DNA of 64,000 bases from Carnegiea gigantea (taxonomy: Eukaryota > Streptophyta > Magnoliopsida > Caryophyllales > Cactaceae), in assembly GCA_029747015.1 (NCBI GenBank), contig JAKOGI010000006.1:1980001-2044000 (forward strand). Direction: 5' to 3'. The translations under genes were made by a program, and so were the position numbers. The notes under the pieces are model-generated. The model did not search any database and was not told the origin of the DNA. It saw only the letters and a list, made by a program, of their open reading frames with translations. Shown here one piece after another: positions 53,837-64,000 of this stretch. How positions within the stretch are numbered: the stretch's first letter is position 1; every line of letters starts with the position of its first letter.

Positions 53837-56800
53837 ATGGGAAGCTCAAGTGGCGCAGCTGTGGCGAACGATTCCATGGCTGAATTGTTCGGTCGTTCTG
53901 GTCGTCGACCGTTACTGAGCAATACTTTGCGTACCCTTTCCAGAATTTATTCTCTATTTCCCGAGGAAAACCCCTTTGCCCAGTTCCCAGATTTTCCTCC
54001 TTGTTATACCTCAGCAGGTACGTCAATTTTGCTTCCACTGGTTTCAATTTTGTTCCTTTGTAGGGGTCTGGATCATTTTGTGTGTGAAGTCGTCAATTTG
54101 ATATGGTTTTGTTTGTGGGCTTTGCTAGTGTGGCGGGCTTGCAACGCTCCCCAGAAGTCCCTCCTCCGACCTACATCAGGTTTTTCTATTTGTTTTGGTG
54201 CAATTTTTGTTGTTTTTTTACTAGGCCCCCCCCCCAAAAAAAACAAAATGCCATCTGTAATGGGTTATTGATGAAAGTCTGTTGTTCCTCTTTTATTGTT
54301 TTTACTAAGATGGTGGGGGAAATGATCCTGCACCGAGAAGTGAGAAAGAAGCTTCTATTGAATTGGATGGTCCTGGGACTAGGGAGGTTAAGAATTTGCC
54401 CACCCATAATGACAAGAGTGATGTGGGTTCTGCAGAGGTTTTGTGTGAAGAAGGTGGTGTCAATGTGTCAGAAATGACCATAGACGAGTTGACTGGGGGA
54501 AAAGAAACCGAAACAGTTGATAAAGTGACTTCTAATGAGAAGGATGCAAATAATAAGATTTCTGAGGTCCATAATGTTGCTCAAGGTTTACTAGGTATTG
54601 AGAGAATTCTTATGGATGAATCGGATGATCTGGGTTTGTTGCAAATGTCTGATAAGGACATCAACTTTGATATTCTCAAGGATTTAGACTCCTTTACAGA
54701 AACAGATGGTTTTAGTAATAGCCTTCTGCCCGTTGAAAGCACTGGAAATGATAAACGGCCTGTCGAGGGGACTGTGAAGGAAGATGTGGTTGTTGAGAAC
54801 AAAGGAAAGGATGTAGAAGTGAAGAATTCAACTTCAGGGGCCAATACAGGGCAACCTCATGTTCCTGTGCCCACAAAGAGAGAGAAATCTGGCGGTTCAG
54901 AGGTTGGCAACCTGTTTGTTGGTGCATCCTCCAAAGATACTGGGAAGAACGAGGCAAAGTTTTATGGTAGAAAAGTTCCTCAGAATCTATCAGAAACGGG
55001 AGGCTTGCCATTCTCTGCACAGAGAAGCAAAAAGGAAGGTCTATCCATCTCAGGGGGCAAACCTGTTGATTCAATTGAGAAGGGGCGCAAATCACAAGCA
55101 GTGGACAAGGGCAAAACAAAGAAGAGCAAGAAGGCAGCTGAGAAGGATGTAAAATCAAGAAAACGTAAGCACACATCTGTAGACAGTGGAGGCTGCAATA
55201 TAAAAAAATCCGGAGGAGTTGATTCAGTTGCTAATGGGAACATGGTGGAAGAAAATGTGCAAGCAAACAAAGAGAAGTTGTCCGCAAAACTGGTATGATG
55301 TTCTCTTGTTGCTCCCTAATATTTGTTTCATTAAGCTATTGTAATTGATGTTCTAATCAATTTATCTGATTGGAGCATCAATTTAATGAGCATGTATTAT
55401 TCATGATAATACCTTTATATTAAATCAGACGTCTTTTGGGTTCCATTTATAGCCGGTATTATTCATGATAATACGTGCCACCGTGGGATGTAGCCTAGTG
55501 CCCTAGTGGTAGGATGCTTGGTTTCTAAAAGAGAGAGAGGCCAAGGTTTATAGCCTATATTATTCATGATAATACCTGCTTTGTGTGCTATACGTTTTAA
55601 CAGTCATATCTTTCCTTTGATTGATCTACTTGTAATTCTTTTTTCATTGATGGTTCAAACTAAATTATTTTTAACCATGGGGATGACCTTATCTAATGCC
55701 TCCATTTGTTTTGGTTGATAAATATGGTTCTACGAAGGATGAGAAGCTCCAATACAGTCGAGATCAACTGATGCATCTTCGACAGGTAAACATGGGAAGT
55801 TCCTGTCTGGATAAAATAATAATTGTTCCCTGGAACCTTTTTCTACAAATAAGTTCTACCAACTGTATGTTTATCAGTGCTTACTACTTAGATTAACGGG
55901 TTTCTTTCTTTCTTTGTTTTTCCCCCTCTTCTTTTTTTCATGGGTGGGTGGTCTCAGATGTACGATAGCCTTACTGCTTTAGCTCAATTGCAGAGAGTCG
56001 GTTTTGTTGGACTATAAATTCGAAGTCGTTCACTGCCCGCTAAGATGCTACACAAGTAGAGAACGTTTAGGTGATCTGCTTTATTTCACAGTGGTTAAAG
56101 CTGGAATATTGCTGACAAGTTTGTGTCATTTTCAGCTATCTATTAGTATTATCTGTTCCTTTTATATGCTTCCTATTCCCTGTAGTTGTCTTTCTTTCTA
56201 TCCTATCTTTATTTTATTTATTGGTTCCTTCACATTTACAACTGGTCTATGTACTCTGTCCTGCCCATTTGTTTTGGTACTTCTTGAATCTTGATTAATG
56301 GTTACTTCTTGCAGTTAGTGTTAGGCACCTTGGTGTCTATTTCCATTTGTCAAGCATACTAAATGCAATTGTGAATGGCAAAGAAATGTGTTTGTCCTTC
56401 CTGAGTTGGTACTAGATTGCACTTAGCTATTGTTCCACTTTGGCCTGTCATCTGAATCTTCTGGTCACGTGGTCCTTTTGGTATCAGTAACTTATGTTGA
56501 AGGCTTGAGGTTTTCAGAATTTCCAATTGTATTATCAAGTCTCTAATGTCTCCAAGTCCAAATCCTTAGTTTTTGCTTTTTCTCTCTGTGTGTATGCGTG
56601 CGGGTTTTTTTTTGGGGGGGGGTGTTTCCCGGCAGCAGCGTTATTCCAAGTGTCAATGGGGCTGCTGCGTTTACACCTTAGGTGAAAAAGCTTTTGACTG
56701 CCTAGTACTCTACAGAAAATTAAGTGGACAAGTTTATGAGGCATTACGAATCTTTGATATTGTCAAGTAGAATCCAAGCTGAACAAATTGCTGCACAAAT

Positions 56801-59800
56801 TGACATTTTTAGCTGTTCAAAAAATGTGTGCTTTAAATAGATACTTATTTCTCCTATTGTAATATTTTGTATGAGTTTCTTATAATTCCCCTCTCTTGCT
56901 AAGTTCGGATTCTATTATCTTCTAATGTGATATCTTTGCTGTTTCTTATATATATCCTAGAAGCCGGCTGCTGTCTCTGAGGATATTTTTAAAGTTGTGA
57001 AAGAGATTAGTGCACAGGTACATGGTGATGAAAAGAGTCCTACTGTTGAAGAAGCGATGGTGAGTTTTTGACTTTTGTGTTAATACCGGATGTTTTTCCT
57101 TGGTCTATTTCTATTTCAAGTGTTTTGATATTATAATCTTTATTTTTATAATCTCGTTTCTTTAATTTGTCATGATCCCTGTTAGTATAAACTCATCTTT
57201 ATAATTACCCATACTGGTGCTGATATGTCAAGTTCAAAGGTTCTTGATAAAGTTTTATATAGCGAGTTGGACAGAAGCTCATTTGTTATCGAGCAGTTCA
57301 AGCGATCATACAGCATTGGTCATAGGTTATTCTAGAATTTGGCAATATGATGGTAAATGCTAGCTTGTCAGTATTGGCAGGTTCCAGACTTATTGCCATC
57401 CAAGGAAATTGAATTATGTGCAGGAAAAATGTCCTAGAAGTCCAAGAATTATTCTATGGATATTAGACATGTTAGTTAGCTTTGTAGTTTCATTAAGAAT
57501 ATAAGTAAGATGCTCTGTCAAATATAAGATAGGCCGGTTACTGGTTATAGATGACAGTATGTAAGTTCTCATGGTAAAATTTGGTTTTAGTGGTTCACAT
57601 ATTCGGTTCCCACCAATTATCACAGTACGTACTTTTTATGGAAAAACTGCTTTATGGTTTAGTTTCTGATAGTGTAGCATGTGGAATGTGAAATTGTGTG
57701 CTGAAGTGACTCCTAATTTGATTAGCTGTTTTCACGCAAGCATTGCTAAGCCTCAGTTCTTCATTGCCTGGACTCGTTACCGAGCTAACTTTTTGTTTAT
57801 CTGTCTTCTGGCCACCATTTATTTACTGCTCAGTCCAACGAGAGACAGCCAGGTCCTTGTTTAGGGGATAAGAAAACAGAGGAAAAGGTATAGTGTTGGT
57901 ATTTTTGCTAATTATTTGTGGTAAATGGATGCTTTCTCTGATGCCTCGTCAAGGTCTTGTAGGTATTAGAATATAAGCTGTAGACATCTTTTTTGTATTG
58001 GCCTGTTGAAGTGCTTTTGGCCAGTGAACATGCGCAACCCCCCCCCCCCCCCCAAAAAAAAAAAAAAATTGAAAAGAAAAAGGGAAGCCTTTCTGATGTA
58101 TGTTGCATACAGGTGGTTTGTTGAGTTTGGGTACTATGACCGGCCTTCCTCTTGGTTTTGAGTGTGCGTTCAATTGACTATTTCTTCTCTTCTCATGAAA
58201 CCTCTTATATATCCCCCTTCCCCTCTACCTTGGGATGGCTAAGGGAAGCAGAAATTGTTTGGTTATGATAAAATGCTGCTGATGGGGAGGCTTCCGGGCA
58301 AGCGACTGTGGAAGTAATGAGAACAATGCTGAATGCAGATTGTAAATGATTGCTGAAATCTATATTGTTTGCTCTTTAGATTGCATCTACTTGTCAAGGT
58401 TGGGCTATAATAACAAGCCTGACTTTGTGGCATTTAGTGGTGAACCTCATTTCATTCTTGTTAGGTTGAGTAAGGAATGCTAATTGTTCCTTATGAATTA
58501 CTGTTGTCATCATGTTTATTCAAATCAGCACTTCAAACAGTTCCCTCTCTATCCTGGCATTAGTTTACAATACTTAACTACCACTCTCTTATATCGTGGC
58601 AACGTGGCCATACTCCTATAACCTCTTCATTTGTCTGTCATTGTTGACATTCCCTTGGCTGTAAGTTCCAAATTAAAATCGTAAACCAATTGCTGCGAAG
58701 TCCCTCTTCCACAACCAAAAGCTACCTGACACCTTTTTTTTTTTTTTTGGGGTTTGTGGGGGCCGCCGCCGGGGGGGGGGTGTGGTGGTGTTTGTTAAAA
58801 TCTGGTCAAGGGTCCCTGCCTCGCTGGAAAAATTTCTGTGAATGTTCGTGTATTTTTAACTGGTGCTAGTTGTTACTTGAAAGAAAAAGATGAGAAATTG
58901 AATTAGATTGGTAGTCAGTTATAAGAAAAATGAGAAGACGTTAGTGGAAACCACCTCCATCTTTTGTCATCTTCGCTTATTGGAGTTGGTATAGTGGTAA
59001 CTAGAAAGGATTCAAAGGAATATTTGAAGGTCAATTTTGCAAGCAGATTGCAGTATGCAAGCGAATGATCAACATGAATATCTTCCCTATATTATTCTAT
59101 GAGTTTTCATTTGCTGGATAGTTGTCTATACTAAAGCAAATGATTCCAGAATTCAGCTAGATTGGTCACAAATTCTTCCGAGGAAGGTGCTTTGGTCACT
59201 TTACATGAGACATTAATACTAGTGTTCTTTCTTTTCAATAGCTTATTTTAAACTGTAATTGATTCCTAGGTGATTAAGTTAGACATTGATCATTATTTTT
59301 TAGTTGTGGCAGTACTCAATAAGATGGTTACTATTTTGACCTTTTATCTAGATACATTTATTTTCAAGTTTGATGGACACCTCAATCTTTGTAGACATTT
59401 TATTATTTTATCATTGCATTCTGTTTGGACTCTCATGTCTTATGGATCACTTATTGCAGAATGCCAGTGTCTGCGATAAGGGACAGCTAGGCACTTCTAC
59501 AGAGGAGAAGAATGCACAAGAGATGGTAGGGACACCTCTGCCCCATTTATTAATGTATGGCTAGCAATTTTTTTTTTCCCCTTCTGTTTGTCGGTCTACA
59601 AGCTTTCTCCTGATGTGGTGAAGGAACCCCAAAAAATATATAAAAAAAGATAACCAATATGTACTGGACTAGGTAGTGTCATCAGTCATAAGTGTTTCGA
59701 CCAGTGTTTTGGGAGTGTGAGGGAGGCAATGAGCAAAGTGTATAGACCCAGACAGAAAATAGGAGGAAATAAGTCTTAGCATGTCATATGTATGCTTTAT

Positions 59801-62800
59801 AGTGATTTGGATCAATTGGCAAGGTTTTAAGGGAATTCTATATTTGAATCCATGTTAAAATGTTTTCTACGCGGGTGCATGCACAAACACACACGAGTCC
59901 TTTACCTGACCTTTGTATCTTTCATGTGGATATCTGTCTCAGGTTTCTGGCATCTTGAAGAAGAAAAAGCGAGGTTCTTCTTCAGAGGCAAGGAAGGAAA
60001 AGAAAAAGGTTTCCTTTCTTTTGTAATTTCTTTTGTTGGATACAGTAGTTATGAAGCAATTCTGCAAATTTGAGCTGGCGACTCTGACTTTTATTACTGT
60101 CTTAACTAATATGTTTTCGTGCCAATGAATTGTAATATCAAACGCACGATTTGTTAAAAAAAATTCCTATCTAACCAAAATAGTCCCCCCTGGGAGATCA
60201 CGTACGTTTTAACTCCTTGATAAGTTAATCTTTCTCCAACCACATGTTCCCTGGTAGGTTGCAAAGGTTTAAAGTTTTGAACAGCTCTTTCTGAAAATTG
60301 CCAAATGTCATCTGTGAACATTTTGTTTACTAAGGCTATATACTCCGGTCTCTAAATTCATCAATGGTTTAACAGCACAAGTGTGGGCAATTAATTATTG
60401 ATCTCATTTTGATTGCAAAGATTTTTAGTCCAAAATATCAGGTGATTTATCTGTAAACAATTACAAGAATCACCCCCACCCCCAAAAAAAAAGGTGACAA
60501 GAAGTGGCCTGTGTGCTGTGATTATATTCTCTTGACATTTAGGTATCCGGGATTCAAAAGATATTGTGCTACAGCTTTTGGCTATATGTAAGACTGTGTT
60601 CCCATCACAGGCGGTGGGTATGACAAGTAGCCTGCCACTAGTGTGAACCAGAGTGGAGGGTCTTCTGGCATGAATTTTAGTGGGTTAGGGCCGTTAGGCC
60701 TTGATGTTGCTCGTTTGTTTGAGATTGAAAGTTTTAGAAGTTCTGTGTTTCATATGTATATAAGATTTTAAGTTACATCATGCTGAGGATGTCTAGTTCT
60801 ACTTCAATTGTGTCTTGCATTACTAAAATTGTCTCAAATAGTTATGTCTTATTCACCTCGTTTTAATTATCTTTTTACGGTTGTGAGCTTCCGCAGGAAG
60901 CTTTCTAATCTTTCAGTCCCAAATAGGCAGTTAGTATCTGCATTGCTTTCTTTTCCCCGTTCTTATCATCTTTCTTGCAAATTGCTAACACATAGGCAGC
61001 TTTAGTCACTGTGTTTACTTTTGGGTGCGCATTATGAATTTTTTATTTTAAATCATGTGTTAATGCATGATATTTTAACCATTGTTTCTCCATTTATGGG
61101 ATTCTAGAGATCCAGAAATATAGCAGCACAGTAGATGATGCAATGAGCGCACGTAGACACAATTGAAAGCAGTGCGTCCTCTAAGGAAAATTATAAACAT
61201 TGTTTGGGATGTCAAAAATTCATAGGCAAGCTTTAGGATGTAAGCTTTTAGAAAAATCATAGAACAGCTCTTGGATGTAATCTTTTAGAAAAACCATAGA
61301 AGCAAACACTATAAGCCGAGGTTGTATGTGTACAAGTAGTGAAGTACATGTTCCTTCTGCATCCAACGTTTGCGCTTATTGTTACTTTTTATAGGATGCC
61401 GTCATTCTCATGATGAAATATATGTATAATTATTCTTTTTTTACACCCTTCCATGTACAGAGAGCATTTCTTTACACTAATAATATCGTATTGCTTTAAT
61501 TATGACTTTTCAAAATAGAACATACTTTTTAGTTGTATATATGAAATATAAAACTAGGCTTGAAGTTCTCATTGGGTGAATATGTCATGTTAACTGCGAC
61601 TTTTTAATTATGGAATACCAAACTAGGCTTGATCTTCTTGATGGCTGAGTACATCAACTATAAAATTAGGTTGATGTTGTGAATAGGAGAGAGTGGATTA
61701 GGTTATGTGACGACCTTATAATTATGTTAGCTTATGTACCACTTTTGCGTTATATGTCGTGTTAGTGGCTTGTGAAGGAAGATGCGGATCTTTACAATAG
61801 ATAGTTTTACTCTTACACTCTAAAGCATATCATGCAGATATATTTTCATTCTAGGCTTACCGAGAATAGCTTTACGAAATTTGAAATGAGATATGAACTC
61901 TAAAGTATGTAAGTAGGCTGGATTTCTGTTTCTAGTAGGCTTCCTTAATTCATCAAAGTGAAGTTCATTTACAGTGGACTGTGAAAGTTTCCTCTTGTCT
62001 GGCTTCAGTAATTGTAGCAAACAAACAAAGAAAGAAATTCCCATTTATGTAATGCGTGTGCTAGAATTCCGGATAAGTAGGTGTATGAACTCGTAGGTGG
62101 ATGAACTCATATGTGAATCTCATCTTAAATTATGCGGTGGAAACTATATTTTACCGAGTCTGTCGTGTTAATTTGCAATGGATTATAGGAAACTTGTTCA
62201 CATTGACGTGTTGAAAATTTTGTTTTCTAGTTGGATATTTTAATCATCTTCAAATTTTTGAGGTGACGCATTTTGGGCTATTTTTTTTCCTGCAGCAAAA
62301 GAGAAGGAAGAAGCGGGCAGAACTGAACAAAAAGCTTGGTGTCAAGAGGCTAAAACTTAAACCCATCTTGAAACCAAAAGTTGTTCCACATTGTCGCCAC
62401 TATCTCAAGGGAAGATGCCAGGAGGTTAATATCTCTTGTTTGAAATTGTCAATTTTTCTTTTTTCTGTTTTTGGTTCAAGATTTTATTTGATGCATCAAG
62501 GGTTATGTTACTGCCTCCTTTACACATTCATAAGTCGAATCTGGGGAGTTATCTTAAATAATACTATCGTTTAAAAAGTAGTGTATGATATGTTTCTGAG
62601 ACCAACTAACAAGAACACTAATACATTAATAAAAACTGAACTTTGGGAGCCTGTGGAATAAATAGATGGTCATGGGATGCTCCTGAGAAGGCATACAAGT
62701 CCAATGTTCAGTTATCTAAACTGTTTGACATGCTTAAATTGGCTATAGTAGTATTTTGATGTAATTTAGCCTGCTAATCTGTAAACTGACTGAGGACTTT

Positions 62801-63541
62801 TCTAATCCCAGTGGAGACTTCTCAGCCCCTGAAATTGATCCACAGTCTCTTGGTGATCTTTTGTTGGATGGATTGCTGCTGATTTCCATTATTAATCATG
62901 TTTCTGATTGCTGTCTCAATCTTGGTTTGCTATAGCAGATGCTTCTCAGCTGATTCTGCTGCTTTATCTTGTGTCCTCGTTCTTATGGTTCCTTTGTGTC
63001 AGCAGACTTATACATCAAGTATAACTAAATGACCATCTTGTGTCCTAGTTCTTATGAGCAGACTTGATTTATAACTAAATGGCCACATATTCCGAAAAGT
63101 TGAGTTGCACTGTGAAAGAGACATTTGATGTTATTGCGAGGTGCATCCAAATACTGATGAATTGTGTAATGGAATGCTGAGGATTCAGTGCATTTAGTAA
63201 AATTCAGTGCTTAATGTCTAAGATTCAATGTTTGAAACAGCATCTCTGCTGTAAGTCGCCTGTAACCAAGCGTAAGGCTGCTTCACCCAAACCCTCATTG
63301 CCTGCTTAAATGGGAATTTGGGTATCGGTTTGGATTTGATTATGTGTGTGTATAACTTTTGGAAATGGATCATTGATTTGTTCTTTAACAACCGTCTTTA
63401 TTTTTCATTCAAGAATATGCTTTATGATTGTTCAATATTACTGTAGTTTATTCTGTTAGATTTCTCATAAGTGCTGTTCCTGTTTTGTAGGGCGAGAAAT
63501 GCAAGTTTTCACATGATGTGGTACCACTAACAAAATCAAAG
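53837..63541 (+). CDS. CCCH zinc-finger protein, EMB1789/C3H65-like; 3' part lies beyond the window
   Basis: Predicted exons: 53837-54017, 54310-55292, 56961-57059, 59460-59525, 59943-60008, 62296-62424 and 63491-63541, all phase-compatible, 525 codons so far. The start MGSSSGAAVANDSMAELFG is followed by a long acidic, Lys-rich disordered region (exon 2, 327 residues). A basic stretch QKRRKKRAELNKKLGVKRLK leads into the first zinc finger, CRHYLKGRCQEGEKCKFSH (498-516), of C-x7-C-x5-C-x3-H form. VVPLTKSK then precedes a donor at 63542. This arrangement resembles Arabidopsis EMB1789 (C3H65), which goes on to further CCCH fingers; I see no next exon before 64000. Such proteins bind RNA or nucleic acid in the nucleus; EMB1789 is needed for embryogenesis. 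Exon 2 placement and the small exons are by eye; identity rests on the finger and its flanks. Confidence 0.8.
55394..55575. repeat. Three copies of a 19 bp near-palindrome
   Basis: GTATTATTCATGATAATAC lies at 55394-55412 and 55456-55474, and ATATTATTCATGATAATAC at 55557-55575. The arms GTATTAT and ATAATAC pair around TCATG. Copies two and three also share a TTTATAGCC prefix, so the interval 55447-55548 looks tandemly duplicated or flanks an insertion. It lies in the intron after exon 2 of the CCCH gene. Confidence 0.8.
55475..55556 (+). mobile_element. tRNA-like (SINE-head-like) segment between near-palindrome copies
   Basis: GATGTAGCCTAGTGCCCTAG resembles a Pol III A box (TRGCNNAGYNGG), and CCAAGGTTTATAGCC further on resembles an eroded B box (GGTTCGANNCC). 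The spacing of about 45 bases and the GAGAGAGAGGCC between them match plant tRNA-related repeats I know. It has no intact tRNA fold and no SINE body, so it is at most a fragment. Confidence 0.35.
55696..55785 (+). other. Exon-like open segment without a recognisable acceptor
   Basis: The frame ATGCCTCCATTTGTTTTGGT encodes MPPFVLVDKYGSTKDEKLQ and then YSRDQLMHLRQ, ending at a good donor CAG|GTAAAC. It looks coding, yet no AG occurs between about 55640 and 55700 to start it, and leaving it out keeps the phase of the CCCH gene. It may be an alternative first exon, a non-canonical exon or a fragment of another gene. YSRDQLM fits the eIF4E-binding pattern Y-x4-L-hydrophobic. Confidence 0.3.
58038..58068. 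repeat. C16-A15 composite homopolymer
   Basis: Sixteen C residues run straight into fifteen A residues in a CCCH-gene intron. Similar joined tracts occur at 1366-1393 (C16-A12) and 22677-22700 (C-run then A-run), and in T-G form at 56605-56620 and 58733-58756. Confidence 0.9.
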
Positions 63542-64000
63542 GTACGTTTATGAAGTTTGGAGTGTTGCATATCTTTGTTAGCTAAACTACCTTTAAAAAA
63601 AAGCTTACTCTGGGAAATCCAGAGAGGTGCTGCCAGCTGTTGCAATTCCTATTTATATGTTTGATTATGCATATTGAATGCCTTAATAGAAAGCAAACGT
63701 GTTACTGTCTCGTTGATTTGTCATCATCAAATCACAGTCAGAGCACAATTGTTGAACTATAAGGTCTCACTTCTTTATGAACCTCATGCATAAGTTAATG
63801 TGCAGGCTTCGAGATTCCCTCCCCCCCCCCCCCCGAAAGAAAAAGAACATTATGGGAAGATTATGCATGATTGTACATTGCAGAACGTAGTGAGTGGATT
63901 ATTTAGCGCTGATAAAGTGATATTGCAGCCTGCTGGCATATCGCCAGAATAAATATCAAATTGCTTTCTGAACTTCGGGTTGCTGTAAAGTTTAGGGAGT

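Noticed and set aside
55475..55556. A functional tRNA gene
   Set aside because: A and B boxes are eroded and no cloverleaf with acceptor and anticodon stems can be folded by eye.
63911..63951. Possible last exon after ATTGCAG reading PAGISPE then stop
   Set aside because: It would end the protein after one zinc finger, whereas the family continues with a PC..F..xxC second finger; the true next exon more likely lies beyond the window.

Overview
This is eukaryotic nuclear DNA from a dicot plant. Genes are split by GT-AG introns, are widely spaced in AT-rich DNA, and encode plant-type proteins. Between them lie degenerate plant transposons: LINEs, a TRIM and several MITEs. I read eight genes; seven have recognisable families. 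All exon borders below were joined by eye, using reading phase, splice sites and family knowledge.

Layout. 1-3944 (+): last three coding exons of a THO6/DWA1-type WD40 protein. 6194-14842 (+): a complete 16-exon DGAT1 acyltransferase gene (506 aa). 16079-16453 (+): a one-exon DUF3511 gene. 22081-29987 (-): a 14-exon casein kinase 1-like gene (470 aa) with a repeat-rich insertion in its 3.3 kb intron 6. 30588-34240: an RTE-type LINE remnant, a miniature LTR retrotransposon (TRIM) and an inverted RTE tail. 34905-37904 (-): an IQM-type calmodulin-binding protein (526 aa). 40294-42011 (+): an unrecognised 264 aa charged protein. 44131-45849 (-): a class A heat shock factor with a perfect heat shock element upstream. 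47161-52585 (-): a nearly full-length L1-type LINE framed by an 18 bp target-site duplication. 53837 to beyond the right edge (+): a CCCH zinc-finger gene resembling EMB1789/C3H65.

The genes do not form a pathway. As I recall it, the order THO6, DGAT1, DUF3511, CK1-like matches Arabidopsis At2g19430-At2g19470, so the left half looks like an old conserved block. DGAT1 makes triacylglycerol in the ER. THO6 belongs to the mRNA-export THO/TREX complex. The CK1-like kinase, IQM protein and HSF are signalling or stress regulators.

I found no undescribed biological system. The most useful non-routine observations are the LINE with its TSD, the TRIM, a 9 bp-TSD Mutator-like MITE with hairpin ends, the heat shock element before the HSF, the unrecognised gene at 40294, an orphan exon-like ORF with an eIF4E-binding-like motif, and the many joined poly-C/poly-A tracts.
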